A stretch of DNA of 64,000 bases from Desulfuromonadales bacterium (GTDB lineage Bacteria > Desulfobacterota > Desulfuromonadia > Geobacterales > Pseudopelobacteraceae). Made by a program: the position numbers and the translations under genes. Location of the stretch: assembly GCA_013349325.1 (NCBI GenBank), contig DUZX01000008.1, forward strand, positions 49,774-113,773, in the 5' to 3' direction. The notes under the pieces were generated by a model that saw only the letters and a list, made by a program, of their open reading frames with translations, had not been told where the DNA came from and did no database searches. The stretch's first letter is position 1, and the number at the start of each line of letters is the position of its first letter. Positions 10,522-20,589 of the stretch are shown here, piece after piece.

Positions 10522-11091
10522 TCAAATTGGATCAAAGCCGGTCGGGCTGGAAATCAGACTATCTACCGCTTCCGGCAGTGAATTGCTGACCGCTGAAGCT
10601 GCAGTGCCCCGCCGTTCCTCCTCGACCCCATACCCGGTGCGGACCAGAATAGTGCGGCATCCAACCGCCTGACCGGCAGCGATGTCGGCGTACTTGTCAC
10701 CGATCATAATCGACGACGGAAGGTCAAGGTCATAGCGGCGGGCAGCTTCAATCAACATCCCCGGCAGCGGTTTACGGCACGTGCAGGGGAGCGCATAACT
10801 GCCGCGACCGTCCGGGTGATGCGGACAGTACAACCAGGCATCCACGCGGGCACCAATTTTGTCCAGTTCACGGGCGATATGTCGATGCAGGTTTTCTACA
10901 TCCTCTTCGGTATAGTACCCGCGAGCCACACCGGACTGGTTGGTGACCACAACAACAAAAAATCCGGCCCGGTTCAGGCTCTGTATGGCTTCCGGCACAC
11001 CGGCAATAAACTCGAAGTCATCAATCCGAAACAGATAATCTTTTTCAACGTTGATGGTGCCATCTCTGTCCAGAAAAACCGCTCGTGTCAT
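10522..11091 (-). CDS. gmhB: D-glycero-D-manno-heptose-1,7-bisphosphate 7-phosphatase (GmhB-like)
   Basis: 189 residues, HAD superfamily. The catalytic DxD is FLDRDGT (Asp8, Asp10), with VVTNQSGVARG, the zinc-loop CPHHPDGRG...CTCRKP, and IGDKYADIAAG toward the C-terminus. It removes the 7-phosphate of heptose bisphosphate in ADP-heptose synthesis for LPS core. The start at 11091 is chosen because GGAGGG lies 5-6 bases upstream and the DxD motif follows immediately; the longer open frame to 11169 adds 26 unrelated residues. It is the first gene of the envelope operon. Confidence 0.93.
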   Translation of the reverse strand: MTRAVFLDRDGTINVEKDYLFRIDDFEFIAGVPEAIQSLNRAGFFVVVVTNQSGVARGYYTEEDVENLHRHIARELDKIGARVDAWLYCPHHPDGRGSYALPCTCRKPLPGMLIEAARRYDLDLPSSIMIGDKYADIAAGQAVGCRTILVRTGYGVEEERRGTAASAVSNSLPEAVDSLISSPTGFDPI

Positions 11092-11222
11092 ATCACCCTC
11101 CGCGCTTTTGTAATCATCAAATTCAACCTGCTGATTTATTGAGATATTAGACCAGAGAAGCATTGACAACTACGCATCAAAGACTCTATAACAATGGTCA
11201 CTTTACCCAGGGAGAGCTGTCC

Positions 11223-12275
11223 ATGATCAAGACAAACAATCTGAAAGTAACCGGGATCACACCGATAATCGCACCCACAGACCTGCGCCAGGTATTCCCG
11301 GTTTCCGATAAAGAGCGAGCCTTTATCAGCACAAGCCGTGAGCAGATCAAAAACATTATTCACCGGCGCGACAAACGGTTGATGGTAATTGTCGGTCCCT
11401 GCTCCATCCACGACACGAAAGCAGCGCTTGAGTATGCCGAGCGCCTGACGATTCTCTCGCGCCGTGTCGAAGATCAGTTACTGCTGATCATGCGGGTCTA
11501 TTTTGAAAAGCCGCGTACAACGGTCGGCTGGAAGGGACTGATCAACGATCCCGACATGAACGGCAGTCACCTGATCTCTAAAGGTCTCGGCATTGCCCGT
11601 GGGCTTTTAAGTCGCATGACCGCTCTGGAAGTTCCGGTTGCCAACGAAATGCTCGATCCGATCACCCCGGAATACGTTGCTGATCTGATAAGCTGGGGAG
11701 CCATAGGAGCCCGCACGACCGAATCCCAGACCCACCGTGAAATGTCGAGCGGGCTCTCATTCCCGGTCGGCTTCAAAAATGGCACCGACGGCAACCTGCA
11801 GATTGCGATGGACGCCATGAAAGCGGCTCAGCACCCGCACAGCTTTCTTGGCATCAACAGCGAAGGTCGTGCATCGATCGTTCAGACTATTGGCAACCCT
11901 GACGTACACATTGTGCTGCGCGGCGGTTCCAAAAAAGCCAATTACCATCCCGAGGATATTGCCCACACTGAGGAGTGCCTCAGAAAGCACGGACTGGTAC
12001 CGACTATCATGGTCGATTGCAGCCATGGTAATTCCAACAAGGACTTCAACAAGCAGCCCGAAGTTCTGGCAAGCGTGGTTGAACAGATCCTTGCCGGCAA
12101 TACCTCCATCTCGGGCGTTATGATCGAAAGTAACCTCCAGCCGGGCAACCAGAAAATTTCCGAAGACCGTAGCCTTATGAAATACGGTGTTTCAATAACG
12201 GATGCCTGCATTGACTGGGCTACAACCGAAGAGGTACTGCTGAACACTCATCGTCAGCTGCAAAAGAGAAACTGA
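11223..12275 (+). CDS. aroG: 3-deoxy-7-phosphoheptulonate (DAHP) synthase, AroG type
   Basis: 350 residues, class I (AroG/F/H family) length. Motifs are VGPCSIHD, MRVYFEKPRTTVGWKG, WGAIGARTTESQTHRE, GFKNGTDG and VDCSHGNSNK. It condenses PEP and erythrose-4-phosphate, the entry to aromatic amino acid synthesis, and family members are usually feedback-inhibited by one aromatic amino acid. The start follows CAGGGAG. It is a single-gene unit, divergent from gmhB and ending at a strong terminator. See the free DAHP-synthase N-domain at 63236 for another possible regulatory part. Confidence 0.96.
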   Translation: MIKTNNLKVTGITPIIAPTDLRQVFPVSDKERAFISTSREQIKNIIHRRDKRLMVIVGPCSIHDTKAALEYAERLTILSRRVEDQLLLIMRVYFEKPRTTVGWKGLINDPDMNGSHLISKGLGIARGLLSRMTALEVPVANEMLDPITPEYVADLISWGAIGARTTESQTHREMSSGLSFPVGFKNGTDGNLQIAMDAMKAAQHPHSFLGINSEGRASIVQTIGNPDVHIVLRGGSKKANYHPEDIAHTEECLRKHGLVPTIMVDCSHGNSNKDFNKQPEVLASVVEQILAGNTSISGVMIESNLQPGNQKISEDRSLMKYGVSITDACIDWATTEEVLLNTHRQLQKRN

Positions 12276-12280
12276 TAACG

Positions 12281-12311
12281 CGGGGAGCCATTACAGGCGC
12301 CCCGTTTTATT
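12281..12311 (+). terminator. Rho-independent terminator after aroG
   Basis: CGGGGAGCC (12281-12289) pairs with GGCGCCCCG (12296-12304) around the loop ATTACA with one A-G mismatch, followed by TTTTATTT. It begins 6 bases after the aroG stop codon and also lies beyond the 3' end of the convergent sppA. Confidence 0.85.
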
Positions 12312-13193
12312 TCACTCATACATCATGCGCAGCCCTCCGGCAGCTCTGCCGAGCGGCCCCTGAAAGGCTCCTTCGGCACCGTCAACCAGCACATCCATAT
12401 AGTTGACCTTTTTCTTCGGCGGGAGCAGGATCTCCGGTTCTCCGCTGATACCGGCCAATGTGCCGGCTTCCTCAAGCGCATCCTGCAGAGTACCCAATCG
12501 ATCCACCAGTTGTAACTTCATAGCCTGCTCACCGGAAAGAATGCGTCCGTCAGCTATCGCACGAACACTTTCTATCGGAAGCTTACGACCGGTCGCTACG
12601 GCGGCAACAAACTGTTCATGGGTATTGTCGATAACCGCCTGCAGCATGGCCCGATCTTCAGCAGACAACTCGCGCAGCGGCGAACCGGAGTCTTTGAATT
12701 TCCCGGTTTTAAGCGTATGCGATTTGATGCCGATCTTGTCCATCAGGATCTCGATATTGGAGAGTTTCAAAATCACGCCGATACTGGCCGTAATGGTACC
12801 GGGATTTGCATAGATAACGGAAGCCGGGGCGGAAATATAATACCCCCCTGATGCGGCCAGACTCCCCATCGAGACGATGATCTTCTTTTTAGCGGCAAAC
12901 TTTTTCACCTCGGCATAGATCTCCTGTGAAGGCGCCACAATTCCGCCCGGAGAATCAACACGCAGCACGACCGCCTTGACGTCTTCCTTCTTCAGAAAAT
13001 AACGCAGCTGGCGGATCGTTTCTTTTGAATCGAGAATCATCCCCTTGACTTCAACCAGGCCAACGCCCTGTTTTCCGGTCAGTGTCGTTTCATCCCCCCC
13101 GATCAGCATCGAAGCGATTTTGACTGAAACGGCAAACAGCGCCGTCACTGAACACAGTATGACCAGACCGATTACGATTACTTTTTTTGACAT
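12312..13193 (-). CDS. sppA: Signal peptide peptidase SppA (short form)
   Basis: 293 residues, the compact form rather than the duplicated 67K enterobacterial form. An N-terminal membrane anchor (about 5-28) precedes a crotonase-like peptidase S49 domain. The nucleophile is probably Ser115 in SLAASGGYY and the general base Lys167 in TGKFKDSG, by correspondence with the Bacillus enzyme. It degrades cleaved signal peptides in the membrane. It is convergent with aroG and divergent from the phosphodiesterase gene. Confidence 0.94.
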   Translation of the reverse strand: MSKKVIVIGLVILCSVTALFAVSVKIASMLIGGDETTLTGKQGVGLVEVKGMILDSKETIRQLRYFLKKEDVKAVVLRVDSPGGIVAPSQEIYAEVKKFAAKKKIIVSMGSLAASGGYYISAPASVIYANPGTITASIGVILKLSNIEILMDKIGIKSHTLKTGKFKDSGSPLRELSAEDRAMLQAVIDNTHEQFVAAVATGRKLPIESVRAIADGRILSGEQAMKLQLVDRLGTLQDALEEAGTLAGISGEPEILLPPKKKVNYMDVLVDGAEGAFQGPLGRAAGGLRMMYE

Positions 13194-13255
13194 ATTTGCG
13201 TACCTGCTCCTGATTTAGACTGTAATGATGGCGACACTTCTGCTAAAGTTGCCGC

Positions 13256-13723
13256 ATGAAAGTACTCGTAATTTCCGATACTCACGGTAATTTTCCGTCT
13301 GCCCTGACAGCCTGCGACCTGGCGGAACCGTTCGATGCACTCATTCATCTGGGGGATGGGTGCGGCGATGCTGATCTGTTGCGGTCAGCCCTGGATATTC
13401 CGGTTATTGCCGTATCCGGTAATTGCGACGTCGGTATAAACGCCCCGAGAGAATTGTTGTGGGAATGTGAAGGGAAGAAGTTTCTGCTGGTTCACGGGGA
13501 TATCTATCGGGTTAAATCAGGCCTTGCTCTTCTGGAACAGCGAGCCAGGGAACTGGGTGCTGATGCAGTTCTGTATGGACATACCCACGTGGCCATGCAG
13601 GAAGAGCGATCCGGCTTGCTGATACTGAACCCCGGCACGCTGATCAAGAGTGGCCGGTTCCAGAGCTACGCCATCCTTACCGTTGATACAGACAGCATCT
13701 CCGCCCGAATCTTAGAGATTTAA
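13256..13723 (+). CDS. YfcE/MJ0936-family metallophosphoesterase
   Basis: 155 residues, a minimal calcineurin-like phosphoesterase. All metal-ligand motifs are present in order: SDTHGN (residues 7-12), GDGCGD, GNCD, HGD and GHTH. The substrate is not determined by sequence; the family hydrolyses artificial phosphodiesters. There is no clear Shine-Dalgarno sequence before ATG 13256, but the motif spacing from the start is correct. Its end overlaps the convergent pssA end by 4 bases. Confidence 0.9.
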   Translation: MKVLVISDTHGNFPSALTACDLAEPFDALIHLGDGCGDADLLRSALDIPVIAVSGNCDVGINAPRELLWECEGKKFLLVHGDIYRVKSGLALLEQRARELGADAVLYGHTHVAMQEERSGLLILNPGTLIKSGRFQSYAILTVDTDSISARILEI

Positions 13724-14523
13724 AGCGCCCCTTCCCTGCCGGCACCCTCACGTCCCTTGTGTACCGCTTTTTCCAGTCTGCGTCGCCGTGGCCAGGTGAG
13801 TACAAAATCCACCGGTCCGGAAAATACATACAGCAGCAGAATCGAGAATGTCATCAGCACCGGTTCTGCCGCCACGACGATCAGCAGCACCACTGCCAAA
13901 AGCAGAAAGCCGAACGGCTGACGCTTGATCAGCGCCGGATCCTTGAATGAGTAGTAGCGGAAGTTGGAAACCATCAGGAAGGCCAGCAGATAGATCAACG
14001 CAATGATAGCCAGTTTTTTGTAAGAACTGGGCCAGCCGAAATGTGTGAAGAGCAGAACAGTGGATGCGATCATACAGGCCGCAGCCGGAATCGGCAGACC
14101 AACAAAGCGTTTGCTTTCAACCGTTTCAACCTGAACGTTAAAACGCGCCAGACGCAGGGCACCGCAGACCACAAACAGAAACGCCGCCAACCAGCCCAGC
14201 CTGCCGAACGGGCGCAGAGCCCAGGCGTACATCATCAAGCCAGGCGTTACACCGAATGCTACCAGATCGGCCAGGGAGTCGAATTCGACGCCGAATTTAC
14301 TGGTCGTTCCGGTCATACGGGCAACCTTACCGTCAAGTCCGTCGCAGACCGCCGAGATAAAGATCCAGGCCGCAGCAGAAGAGTAGTTACCGTTCAGCGT
14401 GGCAACCATACTGTAAAAACCGGCAAACAGGCTTGCGGCCGTTACAAGGTTGGGCAGGATGTAGATACCCCGCTTCATGCTTTCGCGTCGGTTACCGGAT
14501 TCCTGTGGTGTCTCTAGGTTCAT
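13720..14523 (-). CDS. pssA: CDP-diacylglycerol-serine O-phosphatidyltransferase
   Basis: 267 residues, polytopic. The CDP-alcohol phosphatidyltransferase signature is complete: Asp61-Gly, Asp64-Gly, Ala-Arg 68-69, Gly78, Asp82 and Asp86. It is the type II PssA that makes phosphatidylserine. The psd gene immediately upstream supplies the next step to phosphatidylethanolamine, so the two form a functional pair. The C-terminal tail is basic (TWPRRRRLEKA). Confidence 0.95.
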   Translation of the reverse strand: MNLETPQESGNRRESMKRGIYILPNLVTAASLFAGFYSMVATLNGNYSSAAAWIFISAVCDGLDGKVARMTGTTSKFGVEFDSLADLVAFGVTPGLMMYAWALRPFGRLGWLAAFLFVVCGALRLARFNVQVETVESKRFVGLPIPAAACMIASTVLLFTHFGWPSSYKKLAIIALIYLLAFLMVSNFRYYSFKDPALIKRQPFGFLLLAVVLLIVVAAEPVLMTFSILLLYVFSGPVDFVLTWPRRRRLEKAVHKGREGAGREGAL

Positions 14524-14537
14524 TCGGTTGTCCCCAC

Positions 14538-15197
14538 CTATGCAACTCTGGCCAGTATGGTTTCACCGGCAACAGCCGAGTCGCCCAACTTGACCAGCAA
14601 CTCCATATTCAGCGGCAGATAGATATCGACGCGCGAACCGAAACGAATCAGCCCATAGCGCTCGCCGCGCGTAAGCTTGTCGCCGCTACGTGCGTAGCAG
14701 ATAATACGTCGCGCTATCAGTCCGGCAATCTGGACAAAAGCGATGCGGGCACCGCCCGGCGTTTCCAGCACGACACCGTTGCGTTCATTCTCGCAGGAAG
14801 CACGACCGTCACGGGCATCAAAAAAAGTGCCGCGATGATAGAACACATCCCGTACTGTGCCGTCAAACGGCACCCGGTTGACATGAACACTGAACACTGA
14901 CATGAAGACGCTTACTTTGAGTGCCTCGCACCCCAGAGGTGTGTCCGTAACCACATCGGCGACAATCACGGTACCATCAGCCGGAGAGACGATTGCACGC
15001 GGATCTGCCGGCGGAGTACGCTCGGGATTTCGGAAAAAATAGAGGACAAACAGGGCCAGCACGAGGGAGAGAGCGAATGGCACTGCCAGAACAATCGAAC
15101 AGAGCATCCAGGCTGCGCATCCCAAAAGAAGCGTTACAACGAGGGACCAGGCGATAAATGGATAGCCTTCTCTGGCAATTGGTGATGAGTTATTCAT
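14538..15197 (-). CDS. psd: Phosphatidylserine decarboxylase proenzyme (short type)
   Basis: 219 residues, the compact archaeal/alphaproteobacterial-type Psd. There are two N-terminal hydrophobic helices, the SPADGTV motif, FMSVFSVHVNRVP, and a C-terminal RFGS at 185-188. Self-cleavage between Gly187 and Ser188 would create the pyruvoyl group of the alpha chain. It decarboxylates phosphatidylserine to phosphatidylethanolamine at the inner membrane. It is 14 bases upstream of pssA. Confidence 0.95.
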   Translation of the reverse strand: MNNSSPIAREGYPFIAWSLVVTLLLGCAAWMLCSIVLAVPFALSLVLALFVLYFFRNPERTPPADPRAIVSPADGTVIVADVVTDTPLGCEALKVSVFMSVFSVHVNRVPFDGTVRDVFYHRGTFFDARDGRASCENERNGVVLETPGGARIAFVQIAGLIARRIICYARSGDKLTRGERYGLIRFGSRVDIYLPLNMELLVKLGDSAVAGETILARVA

Positions 15198-15213
15198 GTA
15201 CCTGCCTAATGCG

Positions 15214-15250
15214 CAGACACCCCTGCCCGAGAGCGGGAAGGGGTGTCTGG
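15214..15250 (-). promoter_or_regulatory. Intercistronic hairpin between ilvC and psd
   Basis: CAGACACCCCTGCCCG (15214-15229) pairs with CGGGAAGGGGTGTCTG (15234-15249) around an AGAG loop, 15 of 16 positions matching. There is no U-run after it on either strand. It more likely acts as an mRNA-stabilising or attenuating stem that separates ilvC expression from psd-pssA than as a classic terminator. Confidence 0.7.
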
Positions 15251-15266
15251 TTGCGCGGATGGATAA

Positions 15267-16467
<1,201 letters not shown>

Positions 16468-16968
16468 CTAACCGTTCCACCCTTTTGCGCCACGACCGAT
16501 TGCAACCGCTCCGGTACGTACCAGCTCCTTGAGTCCCAGAGGACGCAGCAATTCGAGAATAGCATCAATCTTGTTCGGGTTGCCGGTCGCCTCAATGGTG
16601 TACGATTTGGGAGTTACATCGATAATCTTGGCGCGGAAGATATCGGCAATCCGCAGAACCTCAGCCCGGCTGTCATCCTCGGCAGAAACTTTGATCAATG
16701 CCAGCTCGCGTTCAAGAGCACTGCCGTCACTAAAGTCAAGAACCTTGAGAACATCAATCAGTTTGTAGAGCTGTTTGTTGATCTGCTCAAGGACCTGCTC
16801 ATCACCACGTGTGACAATCGTTATGCGCGACAAACCCTCTTCGTTGGTAGGAGCAACCGAGAGCGAATCGATATTGAACCCGCGCCCCGAGAAGAGCGTT
16901 GCAACACGTGACAGTACGCCAAAATCATTTTCAACTATAACCGACAGTGTGTGTTGTGTATGGTGCAT
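16468..16968 (-). CDS. ilvH: Acetolactate synthase small (regulatory) subunit
   Basis: 166 residues. An N-terminal ACT domain (HTLSVIVENDFGVLSRVATLFSGRGFNIDSL) is followed by a C-terminal ALS_ss domain (FRAKIIDVTPKSYTIEATG). It activates the catalytic subunit IlvB and confers valine feedback inhibition. It lies 16 bases after the ilvB stop, so the two subunits are co-transcribed. Confidence 0.96.
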   Translation of the reverse strand: MHHTQHTLSVIVENDFGVLSRVATLFSGRGFNIDSLSVAPTNEEGLSRITIVTRGDEQVLEQINKQLYKLIDVLKVLDFSDGSALERELALIKVSAEDDSRAEVLRIADIFRAKIIDVTPKSYTIEATGNPNKIDAILELLRPLGLKELVRTGAVAIGRGAKGWNG

Positions 16969-16984
16969 GCCTAATCCCTCCCTT

Positions 16985-18685
16985 TTATGCGTTCAGTACC
17001 ATCTCATTCAGCGACGCTCCGGCCGGAACCATCGGCAGCACTTTCTCTTCACGGGAAATCTTGAACTCCATGATTACCGGGCCACTGTGTTGCAATCCTT
17101 GGCGGATAACATCCTCAACCTCTTCCGGCTTGGTGGCCAGAAAGCCCTTGGCACCAAAGGCGTCAGCCAGTTTGATGTAGTCAATCGGCAATTCCATGCA
17201 GGTTGATGAATATCGCTTATCAAAAAACAGCTCCTGCCACTGACGTACCATGCCAAGAAAATTGTTGTTCAGGATCACAATTTTTACCGGCAGACCATTC
17301 TGGACCAGAGTCGCCATCTCCTGAATATTCATCTGCACGCCGCCGTCACCGCAGATCGTAATAACCTGACGTTCGGGAAAAGCGGCCTGAGCTCCCATGG
17401 CGGCCGGGAGGCCGTACCCCATGGTACCGAGTCCGCCGGAGGTCAGCAGCGTGCGTGGCTTGTTGAACTGGAAGAACTGCGCCGTCCACATCTGGTGCTG
17501 GCCGACATCGGTAGAAATGATCGCGTCATCATCGGAGAGTTCACGCAGTTTCTGGATCACGAATTGCGGTTTTATAGTCGCGGTGCTCTGTACATAATCA
17601 ATCGGATGCTTCTTTTTCCAGGTGCTTATTTCTAAATGCCATGGTTCTACGGCAGCAGAAAATTCGGCCAGCTTTTCGCTGTTCTTATCCGCCTGCACAA
17701 TCATTTTGGTAAGAACGTCCTTGACGTCACCCACTATCGGCAGGTCGACCCGGACATTTTTCTTGATCGAGGTCGGGTCTACGTCGATATGAATGATTTT
17801 GGCATGCGGCGCAAATGTTGAAAGTTTACCGGTAACGCGGTCATCAAAGCGTGCCGCAACGGCAATAATCAGATCTGAATTGGTCATGGCCATGTTGGCA
17901 CAGTAGGAGCCATGCATGCCGAGCATACCCAGTGAGAGCGGATCGCTCTCCGGAAAAGCCCCCAGACCCATCAGCGTTGTCGTTACCGGTACCGTCAGTT
18001 TGCGGGCCAGTAACGTCAACTCATCGGAAGCCCCTCCCAGCACTGCGCCACCACCGACATACATGACCGGACGCTTGGCCGCGAGGATCATGGTGACAGC
18101 TTTTTCCACCTGGCGGGGATGACCGGAGAGGTTCGGTTTGTAGCCACGAATTTCGACTTCTTCCGGATAATGAAACTCACCCTGCGACATCTGCACATCT
18201 TTAGGGAAATCGACCAGTACGGGACCGGGACGACCGCTGCGGGCGATGTAAAATGCCTTCTTCATCGTCAAGGCGATATCCTTGACATCCCGAATCAGAA
18301 AACTGTGCTTGGTACAGGGGCGGGTTATGCCGATGATATCAACTTCCTGGAAGGCATCGTTGCCGATCAGCGCCGTCGGCACCTGACCGGTGATAATCAC
18401 CATCGGAATTGAATCCATATAGGCGGTTGCTATGCCGGTTACCGTATTGGTTGCACCGGGACCGGAGGTGGCAATCGCAACCCCGACCCGGCCGGTTGCT
18501 CGGGCATAACCGTCAGCAGCATGGGTACCGGCCTGCTCATGACGCGGCAGGATGTGGCGAATTTCCTTGAAGTTGAACAGTTCGTCATACAGATTTATGA
18601 CAGTCCCCCCCGGATACCCGAAGACGGTCGTAACACCTTCCTTTTTCAAACACTCCAGCATGATTCGTGCGCCGTTCATTTTCAT
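16985..18685 (-). CDS. ilvB: Acetolactate synthase large (catalytic) subunit
   Basis: 566 residues. A TPP-dependent enzyme with the PYR domain (FGYPGGTVINLYDELF, catalytic Glu in HILPRHEQAGTHAADGYARA), a central FAD-binding domain and the PP domain with GDGGVQMNIQE...LNNN for Mg-TPP. It makes acetolactate or acetohydroxybutyrate. Length and motifs argue for biosynthetic IlvB rather than catabolic AlsS. It is followed directly by ilvH. Confidence 0.96.
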   Translation of the reverse strand: MKMNGARIMLECLKKEGVTTVFGYPGGTVINLYDELFNFKEIRHILPRHEQAGTHAADGYARATGRVGVAIATSGPGATNTVTGIATAYMDSIPMVIITGQVPTALIGNDAFQEVDIIGITRPCTKHSFLIRDVKDIALTMKKAFYIARSGRPGPVLVDFPKDVQMSQGEFHYPEEVEIRGYKPNLSGHPRQVEKAVTMILAAKRPVMYVGGGAVLGGASDELTLLARKLTVPVTTTLMGLGAFPESDPLSLGMLGMHGSYCANMAMTNSDLIIAVAARFDDRVTGKLSTFAPHAKIIHIDVDPTSIKKNVRVDLPIVGDVKDVLTKMIVQADKNSEKLAEFSAAVEPWHLEISTWKKKHPIDYVQSTATIKPQFVIQKLRELSDDDAIISTDVGQHQMWTAQFFQFNKPRTLLTSGGLGTMGYGLPAAMGAQAAFPERQVITICGDGGVQMNIQEMATLVQNGLPVKIVILNNNFLGMVRQWQELFFDKRYSSTCMELPIDYIKLADAFGAKGFLATKPEEVEDVIRQGLQHSGPVIMEFKISREEKVLPMVPAGASLNEMVLNA

Positions 18686-18754
18686 GGTTTACCTCTAAGT
18701 GAAAATATTTTTTCAGCCCGGTCAGCCCTGTCAGACTCGTCTGAAGGCCTTGTT

Positions 18755-20416
18755 TTAATCGGCAGTTGTTACTGCCCCGGTATGCGCTGATGTTACTACC
18801 TTGGCATAGCGGGCCAGCCAGCCGGTCTTGATTTTCGGCGGCGGCGCCTGCCAGCGGGAGCGACGCTCAGCCAATGTTGCTTCATCTACCAGCAGTTCCA
18901 GGCGACGGGCCGGGATATCAAGCAGAATCCGGTCGCCATCCTCCACCAGAGCAATCGGCCCGCCTTCAGCCGCTTCAGGTGAAATGTGGCCAATGCAGGG
19001 CCCGCGTGTGCCGCCTGAGAAACGTCCGTCAGTAATCAACGCCACGCTGTCACCCAGACCGAGTCCCATTATAGCGGCGGTCGGGGCCAGCATCTCGCGC
19101 ATGCCAGGCCCGCCTTTGGGCCCTTCATAGCGGATTACGACCACATTTCCGGCGGTGATTTTCCCCTCCATAATGGCAGCCATCGCCAACTCCTCAGCGT
19201 CGAAACAGCGGGCCGTACCTTCAAACTGCATCATGGCCGTGGAAACACCGGACTGTTTGACGACAGCGCCTTTGGGGGCGATATTTCCGAACAGAATGGC
19301 AATGCCACCCTCTTTTTTGATCGGGTTATCCCGTGAACGAATTACCTCATCATCCACGTTCTGAACGCTTTCAGCCAGCTGATGCGTTGTCAGTCCGAAA
19401 AGAGTCCGAGTATCCTTGATCTTGCTCCCCAGCTGTTTGAGAACGCCGCCGACGCCGCCGGCAATATCCAGATCTTCCATAAAATGCTCACCGGCCGGAT
19501 TCATCGAAGCCAGCTGCGGCGTATCTTTGCCCAGTTCATCGAACAGCTCCAGCGGCAGATCGACACCCGTTTCCCGGGCTATCGCCAGAAGATGCAGAAC
19601 CGTATTGGAAGAGCCTCCCAGCGCCAGGTCAACGCGAATGGCATTTTCAAAGGCAGCGCGGGTCATGATGCTGCGCGGGGTGACATTGTTCAGTACCAGT
19701 TCAACGATTTTTTCGCCGGAAGCAAAGGCAATCCGCCGTTTGAGAGCGGAAACTGCCAGTGCCGTACCACAACGCGGCAGACTCATCCCCATAGCTTCGG
19801 TCAAAATCGCCATGGTGTTGGCGGTAAAAAGGCCCTGACAGGAGCCCATACCGGGACAGGCGTTATCTTCGCAGACCTGTAGCTCTTTGGCATTAATTAC
19901 ACCGGCCTTGTAGCGGGCCATAGCCTCAAAGGTGTCCGTTACAAACGAATATTTACGACCGACCTGACCACGCCCGCTCATCATCGGACCGGCAGTCACA
20001 ACAATACAGGGAATATCAAGCCGGGCTGCCGCCATCAGCATACCGGGCGTAATCTTGTCACAGTTAGTCAGCAGAACCAGCCCGTCCAGACGATGCGCTT
20101 CGGCGACGGATTCAACCATATCGGCGATCAGCTCACGGGTCGGCAGGGAATAATGCATCCCTTTGTGTCCCATGGCGATTCCGTCACAGACGCCGGGAAT
20201 ACCAAAGAAAAAGGCTTGACCACCACCGGAATGAACACCCTTTTCAATAAAGCGTTCCAGATCACGCATGCCAGAATGTCCAGGGATCAGGTCCGTAAAG
20301 CTGGTAGCAATGCCGATAAACGGCTTATCCATCTGACTCTGCGGGACTCCGGTCCCTTTCAGGAGGGCGCGATGCGGTGTCCGCTCCAACCCCTCTTTTA
20401 TCATATCACTGCGCAT
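18755..20416 (-). CDS. ilvD: Dihydroxy-acid dehydratase
   Basis: 553 residues. The Fe-S cluster cysteines are in [11 protein letters not shown] and in [21 protein letters not shown]. The C-terminal half has [23 protein letters not shown]. It dehydrates dihydroxy-acids to 2-keto acids in branched-chain amino acid synthesis. It is first in the ilvDBHC order, with its own promoter-like sequence upstream and a 69-base gap to ilvB. Confidence 0.96.
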   Translation of the reverse strand: MRSDMIKEGLERTPHRALLKGTGVPQSQMDKPFIGIATSFTDLIPGHSGMRDLERFIEKGVHSGGGQAFFFGIPGVCDGIAMGHKGMHYSLPTRELIADMVESVAEAHRLDGLVLLTNCDKITPGMLMAAARLDIPCIVVTAGPMMSGRGQVGRKYSFVTDTFEAMARYKAGVINAKELQVCEDNACPGMGSCQGLFTANTMAILTEAMGMSLPRCGTALAVSALKRRIAFASGEKIVELVLNNVTPRSIMTRAAFENAIRVDLALGGSSNTVLHLLAIARETGVDLPLELFDELGKDTPQLASMNPAGEHFMEDLDIAGGVGGVLKQLGSKIKDTRTLFGLTTHQLAESVQNVDDEVIRSRDNPIKKEGGIAILFGNIAPKGAVVKQSGVSTAMMQFEGTARCFDAEELAMAAIMEGKITAGNVVVIRYEGPKGGPGMREMLAPTAAIMGLGLGDSVALITDGRFSGGTRGPCIGHISPEAAEGGPIALVEDGDRILLDIPARRLELLVDEATLAERRSRWQAPPPKIKTGWLARYAKVVTSAHTGAVTTAD

Positions 20417-20491
20417 AACAATGTTCCTTACGTAGTAGCCATTCGGTTTGAAGCCGCCAAACCCTTCAACTACGGGGCATGGGGGGGAACG

Positions 20492-20520
20492 AAGATAATA
20501 TAGATCAGCGGATGTGTCAA
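20492..20520 (-). promoter_or_regulatory. Sigma70-type promoter upstream of ilvD
   Basis: On the minus strand TTGACA (20515-20520) is followed after exactly 17 bases by TATCTT (20492-20497), about 75 bases before the ilvD start. The -35 is a perfect match and the -10 matches four of six positions. Confidence 0.55.
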
Positions 20521-20589
20521 TCGGAATGCCTCAGGCAAAGAGCCGGTATGCTGCAAATGGTGCATTCTTCAGAAGAGAGAAGGCCGGTC